A stretch of 9,707 nucleotides of DNA from an uncultured Eubacterium sp. (GTDB taxonomy: Bacteria > Bacillota > Clostridia > Lachnospirales > Lachnospiraceae): NCBI GenBank assembly GCA_904502145.1, contig CAJGDH010000057.1:1-9707 (forward strand), given 5' to 3'. The translations under genes were made by a program, and so were the position numbers. Below are positions 1-6,724 of this stretch, piece after piece. Numbering within the stretch: position 1 is the first letter of the stretch; the number at the start of each line of letters is the position of its first letter. The notes beneath the pieces were generated by a model. That model was not told the DNA's origin. It worked only from the letters and a program-made list of their open reading frames with translations, and made no database searches.

Positions 1-581
1 AAAGCTACTGGGAAATCCCGGCAGGTGCCGAGACAGCCATGGAAGGAAAATGGGTTCCGGGACCGGGGGATGATTTCTTTGAGGCTGTTCGTGACAACTT
101 CGGGGAAGACCTTCCTCTCATCGCCGAGGACCTGGGGATCATCACCGATGATGTCCGCGCACTTCGTGACCGCTATGATCTTCCCGGAATGAAGATCCTC
201 CAGGTTGCTTTTGAGGATGAGGACAGCGCTTATCTTCCCTACAATCAGCCGGCCAACTGCGTCTGCTATACCGGCACACATGACAATGACACTTCCGTTG
301 GCTGGTACCAGAAGGCTTCCGAAAAAGCCAGGGACAAGGTGCGCCGCTACATGAATACGGATGCATCCTCCGTCCACTGGGATTTCATCCGCACCTGTCT
401 GGGTTCACCGGCCAGGATCGCCATCATCCCCATTCAGGATGTCTTCGGTCAGGGAAGCGAATGCAGAATGAATGTCCCCGGCGTTGCTGACGGCAACTGG
501 GCCTACCGTGCCGGGAAAGAACTCTTTACCGACTGGTCGGCGGAATACCTTTTCAGCCTGACCAGGCTCTTCGGAAGATAA
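1..581 (+). CDS. malQ: 4-alpha-glucanotransferase (amylomaltase, GH77), C-terminal part, 5' end outside window
   Basis: This disproportionating enzyme transfers alpha-1,4-glucan segments between maltodextrins in the cytoplasm, as part of maltodextrin or glycogen turnover. The reading frame is open from base 3, upstream of the ATG at 39, and the residues before that ATG (YWEIPAGAETA) match the family core, so the gene is cut by the window edge and the ATG at 39 is internal. Two GH77 active-site blocks are visible: IAEDLG, which carries the acid/base Glu, and TGTHDND, which carries the transition-state-stabilising Asp. The nucleophile Asp block lies upstream, outside the window. The C-terminal part with NVPGVADGNWAYR is also typical of the family. 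Only about 190 residues are present. The TAA stop overlaps the ribosome binding site of the next gene, which suggests co-transcription with plsC. The family call is firm; whether the full gene is intact cannot be judged. Confidence 0.95.
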   Translation, partial: SYWEIPAGAETAMEGKWVPGPGDDFFEAVRDNFGEDLPLIAEDLGIITDDVRALRDRYDLPGMKILQVAFEDEDSAYLPYNQPANCVCYTGTHDNDTSVGWYQKASEKARDKVRRYMNTDASSVHWDFIRTCLGSPARIAIIPIQDVFGQGSECRMNVPGVADGNWAYRAGKELFTDWSAEYLFSLTRLFGR

Positions 582-590
582 GGAGGTATT

Positions 591-1331
591 ATGAATTTTC
601 GTACTCTCCGTGTTTTAACGTATTTCGGGGGATTTCTGCTTACCACAACCCCCGCGAGGATGCGGCTCCGCAGGCTTGCCAAGACCGATCCGCAGGAAGC
701 AGCCCGCATCTCCCACACCTATATCACAAGGGCAGTCAACCGGATCTTCGACCTGTCCGGGTCCACCCTGACGGTAAAAGGCCTGGAAAATCTCCCGGAT
801 GGTGCCTGCCTCTACGCGGGTAATCATCTCAGCTATTTCGATATTGTCGTCATTGAGAAAGTCCTCCCGGAGGAGAAGAAGGCAGGCTTCATCGCCAAGG
901 ATTCCCTGAAGAAGATTCCGGGGCTCAGTGGATGGATGGAACTGATCCGCTGCATCTTCCTGGACAGGACCAATGCCAAGGAAGGGCTTAAAAGCATCTT
1001 TAAGGCCGCTGACTATCTGAAGGAAGGCTCAAACATGTTTATCTTCCCGGAGGGAACCAGAGGGAAACCGGGCGAGATGAAGGAATTCAAACCCGCCAGC
1101 CTTAAGATGGCACAGAAAGCCAAGGTGCCCGTGGTCCCTGTGGCCATCACCGGCACTTCCGCCATGCTTGAGGACAATCCCGGCTTCTCCATGAAGCCCT
1201 CCCATGTGACCATCACTTTCGCAGAGCCCTTTGATCTCTGTGCTCTTCCCCGTCCGGAGCAGAAAAATGCGGTGGGACAGGTTCAGCAGATCGTCGAAGA
1301 CTGTATCTCCGAGGCTCTTGCAGAGGCATGA
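591..1331 (+). CDS. plsC: 1-acyl-sn-glycerol-3-phosphate acyltransferase (PlsC/LPLAT family)
   Basis: The predicted enzyme acylates the sn-2 position of lysophosphatidic acid to give phosphatidic acid, the precursor of membrane phospholipids. It would act at the inner face of the cytoplasmic membrane. The 246 residues are a normal family length. The catalytic H-x4-D motif is NHLSYFD (His79, Asp84). The second block is FLDR (about 123-126), and the substrate-binding FPEGTR motif is at 152-157. The block at about 179-184 (VPVVPV) is the usual fourth conserved region. The N-terminal 20 residues are hydrophobic and may dock on the membrane. The ATG at 591 is preceded by AAGGAGGT at 580-587, which overlaps the malQ stop; the spacing of about 4 nt is short but the match is strong. 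Acyl-chain preference, and whether another lysolipid is the true substrate, cannot be read from the sequence. Confidence 0.93.
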   Translation: MNFRTLRVLTYFGGFLLTTTPARMRLRRLAKTDPQEAARISHTYITRAVNRIFDLSGSTLTVKGLENLPDGACLYAGNHLSYFDIVVIEKVLPEEKKAGFIAKDSLKKIPGLSGWMELIRCIFLDRTNAKEGLKSIFKAADYLKEGSNMFIFPEGTRGKPGEMKEFKPASLKMAQKAKVPVVPVAITGTSAMLEDNPGFSMKPSHVTITFAEPFDLCALPRPEQKNAVGQVQQIVEDCISEALAEA

Positions 1332-1367
1332 TCCCCTGTTTTCCGTAAAAGAAAATCAAAGTTTTCC

Positions 1368-1396
1368 TTTTCAATCGGGGAAAAAGATGATACAAT
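1368..1396 (+). promoter_or_regulatory. Candidate housekeeping promoter for the gene at 1490
   Basis: TTTTCA (1368-1373) and TACAAT (1391-1396) are separated by exactly 17 nt, matching 4/6 and 5/6 of the sigma-A consensus. Initiation near 1403 would give a 5' leader of roughly 87 nt. The rest of the 158-nt gap is AT-rich; I see no riboswitch or T-box signature in it. The call rests on consensus matching only. Confidence 0.5.
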
Positions 1397-1489
1397 GTCA
1401 GTTGTCGTTCATTATTTCGATCTGATACTGTTTTAATATTGTTTTATTGAATATATTTTACAGAATACATTTATACAGGAGGACAAACT

Positions 1490-1930
1490 ATGAATCCCTG
1501 GATTATCACCCTAATCATTCTTGCCGTCGGCGGTGTCGTGATCTTTTTCCTATACAGAAAAGGTTCAAAACTGCAGGCTGAACAGGACGAACAGAAACAG
1601 AAACTGCAGGCATCAGCCCAGAAAGTAACGATGCTGGTCATCGATAAGAAGCGCCTTCCTTTTAAGGATTCCGGACTGCCCCAGATCGTGATCGACCAGA
1701 GTCCCAAGCGTGCAAGACGTGTGAAGGTTCCGGTAGTGAAGGCTAAAGTCGGTCCGAAGATCATGAGCCTGATCGCTGATGAAGATGTGTATGACCAGAT
1801 TCCGGTCAATGCTTCCATCCAAGCCATGGTAAGTGGGATCTACATTACAAGTGTCAACAACTTCCGCAAAGCACCGGTGGAAAAGGAAGAAAAGAAGGGT
1901 CTCCTCAATAAATTAAGAGGAAAAAATTAA
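1490..1930 (+). CDS. Small membrane-anchored protein of unknown function
   Basis: I cannot name a function for this 146-residue protein. Residues 4-21 form one hydrophobic helix followed by YRKGSK, so it is predicted to sit in the membrane with the C-terminal part in the cytoplasm (positive-inside rule). Residues 25-45 are rich in Gln, Glu and Lys and could form a short coiled coil. Residues 46-125 look like a compact soluble domain with alternating hydrophobic strands, including VTMLVIDKKRLPF, PVVKAKVGPKIM and MVSGIYITSV. The tail (about 129-146) is very basic. The ATG follows AGGAGG (1477-1482) at 7 nt spacing. The gene has its own candidate promoter and terminator, so it is probably a single-gene unit. 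From memory similar proteins occur in Lachnospiraceae, but I could not check this. The N-terminal segment could also be an uncleaved signal anchor, which would reverse the topology. Confidence 0.85.
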   Translation: MNPWIITLIILAVGGVVIFFLYRKGSKLQAEQDEQKQKLQASAQKVTMLVIDKKRLPFKDSGLPQIVIDQSPKRARRVKVPVVKAKVGPKIMSLIADEDVYDQIPVNASIQAMVSGIYITSVNNFRKAPVEKEEKKGLLNKLRGKN

Positions 1931-1943
1931 TATCCGGAAATAC

Positions 1944-1984
1944 AAAAGACAGCCATGTGAGCTCACAAATGGCTGTCTTTTTTT
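1944..1984 (+). terminator. Intrinsic terminator, probably bidirectional
   Basis: AAAAGACAGCCAT (1944-1956) pairs perfectly with ATGGCTGTCTTTT (1969-1981), 13 bp. The 12-nt loop contains a small nested palindrome, GTGAGCTCAC. A run of seven T (1978-1984) follows on the + strand and ends the gene at 1490-1930. The A-run on the left side supplies a U-tract on the - strand, so it can also end the ddl–DUF1934 transcript that converges here. Confidence 0.9.
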
Positions 1985-2023
1985 ATTTATATAGTTATTG
2001 TTACTGATTCATCATATGTCATC

Positions 2024-2050
2024 AGGAACGCCTCGGCGTTCTTGACGCCG
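2024..2050. repeat. Overlapping alternative hairpins downstream of the DUF1934 gene
   Basis: GAACGC (2026-2031) pairs with GCGTTC (2036-2041). Alternatively CGGCGT (2034-2039) pairs with ACGCCG (2045-2050). The two stems share bases and exclude each other. No T-run follows on either strand, so it is not a standard terminator. It lies 6 nt past the DUF1934 stop in the 3' region of the - strand transcript. Confidence 0.45.
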
Positions 2051-2056
2051 GAGCCT

Positions 2057-2512
2057 TTAATCTGAAAAATCAACCGTCAGCTCATGGTCGGATAACCTCT
2101 CCCCATGGAGGAATAAGGAATACTCCATCTTCAGGGACAGAGAATGGTCCGATTCCGTCAGAAGAAGAGAACGGGTCCTGGTCTCCAGCTTCATCAGTCC
2201 TGCCACGGTAGGATAGTCACAGACCCTTGCCTCTCCCTCCCGGAAATGGAGAACCGTCGGGACCGATCCTGCCCCCGGGACAGTCCTTCTCAGGATAACC
2301 TCCTTATCCTTTATGGAAAGACGGCTCCGGCAGAAAGTTCCTTCCCCGGTCTCTTCCCGGTAAAAGAGGTGCAGATTTCCGTCTTTACGGAGGAATCTTG
2401 CCCCCGTCTCCTGTTCATGGATATCATCCGGCAGAGATTCCGTCTGTCCATGCTGTCCGGGTTCCCTGCGAATCCCCCTGATCTTCAGGATTCCTTCACA
2501 ATTATTCATCAT
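2057..2512 (-). CDS. DUF1934 (YwiB-like) small beta-barrel protein
   Basis: This 151-residue cytoplasmic protein resembles the DUF1934/YwiB family, whose function is not established; the fold is described as calycin-like. Supporting features run in the family's order: an N-terminal strand (ILKIRGIRR, about 8-16), LHLFYREETGEG (about 47-58), a basic strand ending in LRR (about 74-76), a TVLHFREGE segment, Y-PTVAG and a final LKMEYSLFLHGE...HELTVDF stretch. The identification is from pattern, not a search. The ATG at 2512 lies inside the 3' end of ddl (11-nt overlap) with no good Shine-Dalgarno sequence, so translation is probably coupled to ddl; a second ATG at 2509 is equally possible. There is no signal peptide or membrane segment. 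Co-expression with ddl may hint at a cell-envelope link, but this is only inference. Confidence 0.8.
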   Translation of the reverse strand: MMNNCEGILKIRGIRREPGQHGQTESLPDDIHEQETGARFLRKDGNLHLFYREETGEGTFCRSRLSIKDKEVILRRTVPGAGSVPTVLHFREGEARVCDYPTVAGLMKLETRTRSLLLTESDHSLSLKMEYSLFLHGERLSDHELTVDFSD

Positions 2513-3560
2513 ATCTTGCCATGGCCAGATTGATAAGGTTCCGGATAAGTTCAGGCTTGCTTATTCCTCTTGCTTCCCACAGCATGGGGTACATACTGAT
2601 GGAAGTAAAACCGGGCAAAGTATTGATCTCGTTGAAGATTACCTCATTGTCCTCGGAAAGGAAGAAATCCACCCGGGAGAGTCCGGAGCAATCCAGGGCC
2701 TTGAAGATCTTCACGGCCTTGTCCCTGATCTCCTCGGCCTTTCCTTCCGGCAGTTCCGGATCAATGACGGTCCTTGACTCACTGTTGTTGTATTTTGCCT
2801 CGTAACTGTAGAAAACATCCGCCGCAAGGATCTCACCTACACCGGATGCCTGAGGCTCGAGCCTGCCGAGGACGGCGCACTCCAGCTCACGCCCGCGGAT
2901 GGTCTCCTCCACCAGGATCTTATCATCATGCTCCGCTGCCAGCTTCAGTGCTGCAACCAGCTCTTCCCTGTTCTCCGCCTTGCTGACACCCTGGGAGGAC
3001 CCTGCCTTTGAAGGCTTGACAAACACCGGGTAATCCTGTTCATTTTCTATTCTGCTGATTACTTCATCCAGGTCCTCAAGCTCATATCGGCGGATTCCTA
3101 CATAGCGGGCCTGACGGACACCGATGGAATCCACGATGGTCTTGGTATAGAATTTATCCATGGAGCAGGCAGAAGCGAGGACTCCGCAGCCCACATAGGG
3201 GATATGGGCCAGTTCGAAGAGACCCTGGATGGTTCCGTCCTCCCCGTTCATTCCATGCAGCACCGGGAAGATCACATCGATATGGACCCTCTCAAACTGC
3301 TCCTGGTGGATCAGCAGGATCTCCTGGTTCACCGTGTCCGCGGAAAGGACCACTTCCACCCGGCCTCTGAGCCAGCTTCCGTCCTTGATGCTGTCCACTG
3401 AATCGATCAGCTTCCATCGTCCTTCCTTGGTGATGCCCACCATGATGATGTTATAGGTCTTTGTGTCGATATTCTCGATCACTGTCACTGCGGAAACCAG
3501 GGATACTTCATGCTCCGAAGATCTTCCTCCCATGATCACCAGTATGTTTTTCTCAGCCAT
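2502..3560 (-). CDS. ddl: D-alanine--D-alanine ligase
   Basis: This ATP-grasp enzyme joins two D-Ala molecules to make the dipeptide terminus of peptidoglycan precursors in the cytoplasm. The 352 residues are the usual length. The N-terminal block GGRSSEHEVS (11-20) and HG (102-103) are present, as is SMDK (133-136). The glycine-rich ATP loop KPSKAGSSQGV is at 182-192. The omega loop YEAKY ends at Tyr257, the residue associated with D-Ala-D-Ala rather than D-Ala-D-Lac ligases. The metal site is Asp298 with Glu311 and Asn313 in NEINTLPGFTS. I chose the ATG at 3560, not the upstream ATG at 3677: it begins at the conserved N-terminus, has GGAAGG just upstream, and lies about 43 nt after the predicted transcription start, which excludes the longer form. 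Divergent from ispE. Confidence 0.96.
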   Translation of the reverse strand: MAEKNILVIMGGRSSEHEVSLVSAVTVIENIDTKTYNIIMVGITKEGRWKLIDSVDSIKDGSWLRGRVEVVLSADTVNQEILLIHQEQFERVHIDVIFPVLHGMNGEDGTIQGLFELAHIPYVGCGVLASACSMDKFYTKTIVDSIGVRQARYVGIRRYELEDLDEVISRIENEQDYPVFVKPSKAGSSQGVSKAENREELVAALKLAAEHDDKILVEETIRGRELECAVLGRLEPQASGVGEILAADVFYSYEAKYNNSESRTVIDPELPEGKAEEIRDKAVKIFKALDCSGLSRVDFFLSEDNEVIFNEINTLPGFTSISMYPMLWEARGISKPELIRNLINLAMARYDE

Positions 3561-3609
3561 TTCTGTCTTCCTTCCGTTTAACTCTTGGTTTATTACCATA
3601 TTGTTACTC

Positions 3610-3618
3610 ATTATAACA
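3610..3618 (-). promoter_or_regulatory. Extended -10 promoter of ddl
   Basis: On the - strand the sequence reads TGTTATAAT: a perfect TATAAT -10 element (3615 to 3610) with the upstream TG of an extended -10. No convincing -35 lies at the right distance, as is common for extended -10 promoters. Initiation near 3603 would give a leader of about 43 nt before the ATG at 3560. Confidence 0.6.
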
Positions 3619-3660
3619 CAAAAATCGCATTGATTTTCAGGCAATTTTATACTAATATCT

Positions 3661-3689
3661 TTGTATACAAGATACATAATTTGTACAAT
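3661..3689 (+). promoter_or_regulatory. Candidate ispE operon promoter overlapping two operator-like palindromes
   Basis: TTGTAT (3661-3666) and TACAAT (3684-3689) are 17 nt apart and could be the -35 and -10 of the ispE operon, giving a leader of roughly 35 nt. Both elements are embedded in palindromes: TTGTATACAA (3661-3670, perfect 10 bp) and TTGTACAA (3681-3688, perfect 8 bp), with centres 19 bp apart. Such a pair is typical of sites for a dimeric repressor. Owing to the symmetry, a weaker promoter (TTGTAC, 17 nt, TACAAA) can also be read on the - strand. Binding is not shown by the sequence. Confidence 0.5.
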
Positions 3690-3730
3690 TCAGTAATAAA
3701 AGAGATTTAATACATCACGGAGAAAGAACT

Positions 3731-4648
3731 ATGGACAATTCCCTGGGATTAATCGCTTTCGCGAAAGTCAATCTTGGCCTCGACGTCATCCGGCGCCGGG
3801 AGGATGGTTATCATGAAGTAAAGATGGTCATGCAGACGATCAAGCTGTATGATCAGATCACTATGGAGAAAAATGATTGCGGAGAGATCCGCCTGACCAC
3901 CAACCTTCCCTATCTTCCTGTGAACAAGAAGAACCTGGTCTACCGGGCCGTGGACCTGATCCGGGAAAAATACGGGATCAGTGAGGGGGTTGATATCCGG
4001 CTGACCAAACACATCCCCGTTGCTGCCGGAATGGCCGGCGGGAGCACTGATGCCGCCGCCGCATTTGTGGGCATGAACCAGCTCTTTCATCTGAATATCC
4101 GCCAGGATACCCTGCTGGAATACGCTGCGGGTCTGGGGGCGGATATCCCTTACTGTATCATGAGAGGAACAGCCCTCAGTGAGGGGATCGGAGAGATCCT
4201 GACTCCTCTTCCCCCCATCCCTGCCTGCTGGTTTCTGGTGGTGAAGCCCTCTTTCTCCATCTCCACAAAATATATCTACGAACATCTCACTTTAAATGAA
4301 GATACGGTCCACCCGGATATCGACGGGATGGTGGATGCCATCCGGGCAGGTGACCTGACCGGCGTTACTTCCCGCATGGGAAATGTGCTGGAGGATGTCG
4401 CCATCAAAGAATATCCTCAGATCGCCACGATCAAAGAAGAGATGATTCGATTTGGAGCCCTGAACTCTCTGATGAGCGGAAGCGGATCCACGGTTTTCGG
4501 TATATTTTCTTCCAGGGAAGCAGCCCTGGAGGCTTCCCGCTTTTTCAGGAAGCAGACAGGAATCCGTCAGGTCCATGTCGTCCGTCCTTTTAACAAACTT
4601 CCCAGGCGCCATGCCGGGGCAGACAGAGGGGAAGGGATAGGCTCATGA
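3731..4648 (+). CDS. ispE: 4-diphosphocytidyl-2-C-methyl-D-erythritol kinase
   Basis: This GHMP-family kinase phosphorylates CDP-ME with ATP, the fourth step of the non-mevalonate (MEP) route to isoprenoids, including the undecaprenyl carrier of cell-wall synthesis. The protein has 305 residues. AFAKVNLGL (9-17) carries the substrate-site Lys12 and Asn14. The ATP-binding glycine loop is PVAAGMAGGSTDAAA (96-110). Asp138 in LGADIPY is the expected catalytic aspartate. The third GHMP motif is SGSGSTVFG near residue 250. The last 20 or so residues, after VVRPFNK, are Arg/Gly-rich and look like a loose family-unspecific tail. GGAG at 3719-3722 precedes the ATG at 8 nt. The stop overlaps the next start as ATGA (4645-4648), so the regulator downstream is translationally coupled. 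This is the first gene of a likely six-gene + strand operon. Confidence 0.96.
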   Translation: MDNSLGLIAFAKVNLGLDVIRRREDGYHEVKMVMQTIKLYDQITMEKNDCGEIRLTTNLPYLPVNKKNLVYRAVDLIREKYGISEGVDIRLTKHIPVAAGMAGGSTDAAAAFVGMNQLFHLNIRQDTLLEYAAGLGADIPYCIMRGTALSEGIGEILTPLPPIPACWFLVVKPSFSISTKYIYEHLTLNEDTVHPDIDGMVDAIRAGDLTGVTSRMGNVLEDVAIKEYPQIATIKEEMIRFGALNSLMSGSGSTVFGIFSSREAALEASRFFRKQTGIRQVHVVRPFNKLPRRHAGADRGEGIGS

Positions 4649-5343
4649 AAAAGAATGGATTAAAAATGAACATCGATGAATATCTCCCCTTAAGAGATGT
4701 GGTCTTCAACACGCTCCGCCGGGCGATCATCACCGGATATTTTTCCCCCGGAGAGCGGCTGATGGAGATCAGCCTGGCCGACCAGCTGGGGGTGAGTCGC
4801 ACCCCTGTCCGGGAAGCCATCCGCAAACTGGAGCTGGAGGGTCTGGTGACCATGATCCCCAGAAGGGGGGCCCAGGTGGCCTGTATCACGGAGGAGGACC
4901 TGCAGGATGTCATAGAAGTCCGGTCCGCCCTGGAGGAGTTTGCGGTGGAGCTGGCCTGCCGCCGCATCGATGATGACGGAAAAAAGGCCATGCAGGAGGC
5001 CCATCGCAGCTTCAAAAAAGCCATTGACAGCGGGAAAGATATGGTGGAGATCATCGAGAAAGACGAGGATTTCCACAATTCCATCCTCTATGCCACAAAA
5101 AATGACCGGCTTATCAACATCATCAACGGGCTGCGGGAACAGTTTTTCCGCTACCGGATGGAATACGTCAAAACTTCCGATGTGAGAGATCACCTGGTGG
5201 AAGAACACGAGCTGCTGATGAACGCCATCTTCAGCCGTGACGAAGAAAAAGCAAGGTCCCTGATGAATACGCATATCATACAACAGAAAGCGGCAATCCT
5301 GAACGCCATCCAGAGCCGCCGTGACCGGGAGGGATTATATTGA
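4645..5343 (+). CDS. GntR-family transcriptional regulator, FadR subfamily with FCD domain
   Basis: This is a DNA-binding regulator whose ligand cannot be named. Residues about 14-80 form the winged helix-turn-helix, with the hallmark recognition segment SRTPVREAIRKLELEGLV (51-68) and wing PRRGAQVA. Residues about 83-225 form the all-helical FCD ligand-binding domain. The usual metal ligands are all present with family spacing: Asp140, His144, His188 and His210, so it likely binds a metal and a carboxylate-type effector. At 232 residues the length is normal. The start overlaps the ispE stop (ATGA), and its TGA stop overlaps the TTG start of cca, so it is embedded in an operon of unrelated housekeeping genes. 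A second in-frame ATG at 4666 also lies upstream of the conserved domain. Auto-regulation through the palindromes before ispE is an inference. Confidence 0.93.
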   Translation: MKKNGLKMNIDEYLPLRDVVFNTLRRAIITGYFSPGERLMEISLADQLGVSRTPVREAIRKLELEGLVTMIPRRGAQVACITEEDLQDVIEVRSALEEFAVELACRRIDDDGKKAMQEAHRSFKKAIDSGKDMVEIIEKDEDFHNSILYATKNDRLINIINGLREQFFRYRMEYVKTSDVRDHLVEEHELLMNAIFSRDEEKARSLMNTHIIQQKAAILNAIQSRRDREGLY

Positions 5344-6707
5344 AGAGAGAAATGAATAAAACTGCGGACGCGAGTCTGCGCATATTAAATACAAACGGAT
5401 TCGAAGCCTATGTCGTCGGCGGCTGTGTCCGGGATTCCATCCTGGGGCTGACCCCCACGGACTGGGATATCACCACATCCGCACGGCCGGACCAGGTCAA
5501 GGCACTCTTTGCCCGGACCATCGATACCGGGATCGCTCACGGTACCGTGACGGTCATGATCGGGAAAGAGGGCTGTGAGGTGACCACTTATCGGATCGGA
5601 AAGGTAAACGGCGGGGAAAATGAACCGGACATCACCTACGCCGACAGCCTGAAGGAAGATCTTCTTCACCGGGATTTCACCATCAATGCCATGGCCTACC
5701 ATCCGGAAGAAGGGCTGGTGGATCTGGCGGGGGGCCTCAGTGACCTGGAGGAAGGCATTATCCGCTGTGTCGGAAACCCCGATGAGCGTTTTGCCGAAGA
5801 CCCCTTAAGAATGTTGCGGGCGGTCCGTTTTGCCGGACAGTTCGGCTTCGCCATCGAAGATCAGACCCTGGAAGCCATCCGGAAAAGAGCAGACACCCTG
5901 GCCAATGTCAGTGTGGAACGCATAAGGATGGAATTGTTGAAGCTTCTCATCTCCGATCACCCGGGCACTTTAAGGATTGCTTATGAGACCGGTCTTACGG
6001 CGGTATTTCTCCCGGAATTCGACCGGATGATGGAAACAGAACAAAACAATCCCCACCACCGCTATACGGTGGGTGAACATACTATCCGTTCCATATGCCT
6101 GATCGATCCCAACCCTGTCCTCCGCCTTACCATGCTCTTTCACGACATCGGAAAACCGTCCACAAGGACCACGGACGAGATGGGGATCGACCATTTCCGC
6201 GGGCACTACAAAGTGAGTGCCGAGATGGCAGAGTCCATCATGAAGCGTCTCCGCTTCGACAACAATACCATACGTCTTGTACGGACCCTGATCCTCTACC
6301 ATGACACCCGCTTCCAGGATGCCCTGACCTCGGGACGGCGCAACCTGCGGAGGGTGATCAGTCTGGTCTCCCCGACCCTCTTCCCCTATCTGGTGGATGT
6401 GATGCGTGCCGACGTCCTTGCCCAAAGTGACTATATGCGTGAGCACAAGCTTAAGCAGCTGGGCGAAGCTGCCGCCGCCTACCGGGAGATCATGGATGCC
6501 GGGGACTGCCTGTCCCTGAAGGAGCTTAAGATCAACGGAAATGACCTGAAAGCCATCGGCATCACCGACGGGAGGACCATCGGCTCCATCCTGAATATCC
6601 TGCTCCAGATGGTTCTTGAAAACCCGGAGCTCAACAACTATATGTACCTTGAGGAACTTGCCATGAAGATCTATAAGGAGCTTCTCAAGGCCTGCCCGAA
6701 ACAATAG
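5340..6707 (+). CDS. cca: CCA tRNA nucleotidyltransferase with HD domain
   Basis: This class II nucleotidyltransferase adds or repairs the 3' CCA end of tRNAs using CTP and ATP. The 455-residue protein has the head-domain motif GGCVRD (27-32) and catalytic carboxylates in DWD (Asp41, Asp43). RDFTINAMAY is at 111-120, and the nucleotide-selecting EDPLR at 153-157 leads into the MLRAVRFA helix. An ERIRMEL segment follows at about 193-199. A predicted HD phosphohydrolase domain follows, with His247 and His268-Asp269 in LFHDIGKP. The start is probably TTG at 5340: GGGAGGG (5327-5333) lies 6 nt upstream, and TTGA overlaps the stop of the regulator gene. An ATG at 5352 is the alternative but sits 18 nt from that site. 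A specialised A-adding-only enzyme cannot be excluded without alignment, but the tRNA genes at the right end lack CCA and need this activity. Confidence 0.94.
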   Translation: MKREMNKTADASLRILNTNGFEAYVVGGCVRDSILGLTPTDWDITTSARPDQVKALFARTIDTGIAHGTVTVMIGKEGCEVTTYRIGKVNGGENEPDITYADSLKEDLLHRDFTINAMAYHPEEGLVDLAGGLSDLEEGIIRCVGNPDERFAEDPLRMLRAVRFAGQFGFAIEDQTLEAIRKRADTLANVSVERIRMELLKLLISDHPGTLRIAYETGLTAVFLPEFDRMMETEQNNPHHRYTVGEHTIRSICLIDPNPVLRLTMLFHDIGKPSTRTTDEMGIDHFRGHYKVSAEMAESIMKRLRFDNNTIRLVRTLILYHDTRFQDALTSGRRNLRRVISLVSPTLFPYLVDVMRADVLAQSDYMREHKLKQLGEAAAAYREIMDAGDCLSLKELKINGNDLKAIGITDGRTIGSILNILLQMVLENPELNNYMYLEELAMKIYKELLKACPKQ

Positions 6708-6724
6708 CGAGGGAGAGTGACTCT

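Noticed and set aside
1332..1395. Possible terminator after plsC (GAAAA/TTTTC stem with TCCCC/GGGGA outer arms)
   Set aside because: The stem is imperfect and AT-rich with large internal loops, and there is no clean T-run after it; it also overlaps the better-supported promoter.
2144..2533. 129-codon open frame on the + strand opposite the DUF1934 gene
   Set aside because: The translation is low-complexity and rich in Pro, Ser and Arg, without motifs, while the - strand product fits a known family and a two-gene operon with ddl.
2502..3560. VanA/VanB-type D-Ala-D-Lac resistance ligase
   Set aside because: The omega loop ends in KY (Tyr257), typical of ordinary D-Ala-D-Ala ligases, and no vanH or vanX homologue is adjacent.
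3561..3677. Longer N-terminus of Ddl starting at the ATG at 3677
   Set aside because: The extra 39 residues have no family match, and the frame would start upstream of the TATAAT promoter at 3610-3618; the ATG at 3560 has a good ribosome binding site.
5970..6704. 244-codon open frame on the - strand opposite cca
   Set aside because: Antisense shadow of the Cca HD and C-terminal region; the codon pattern follows the + strand gene.
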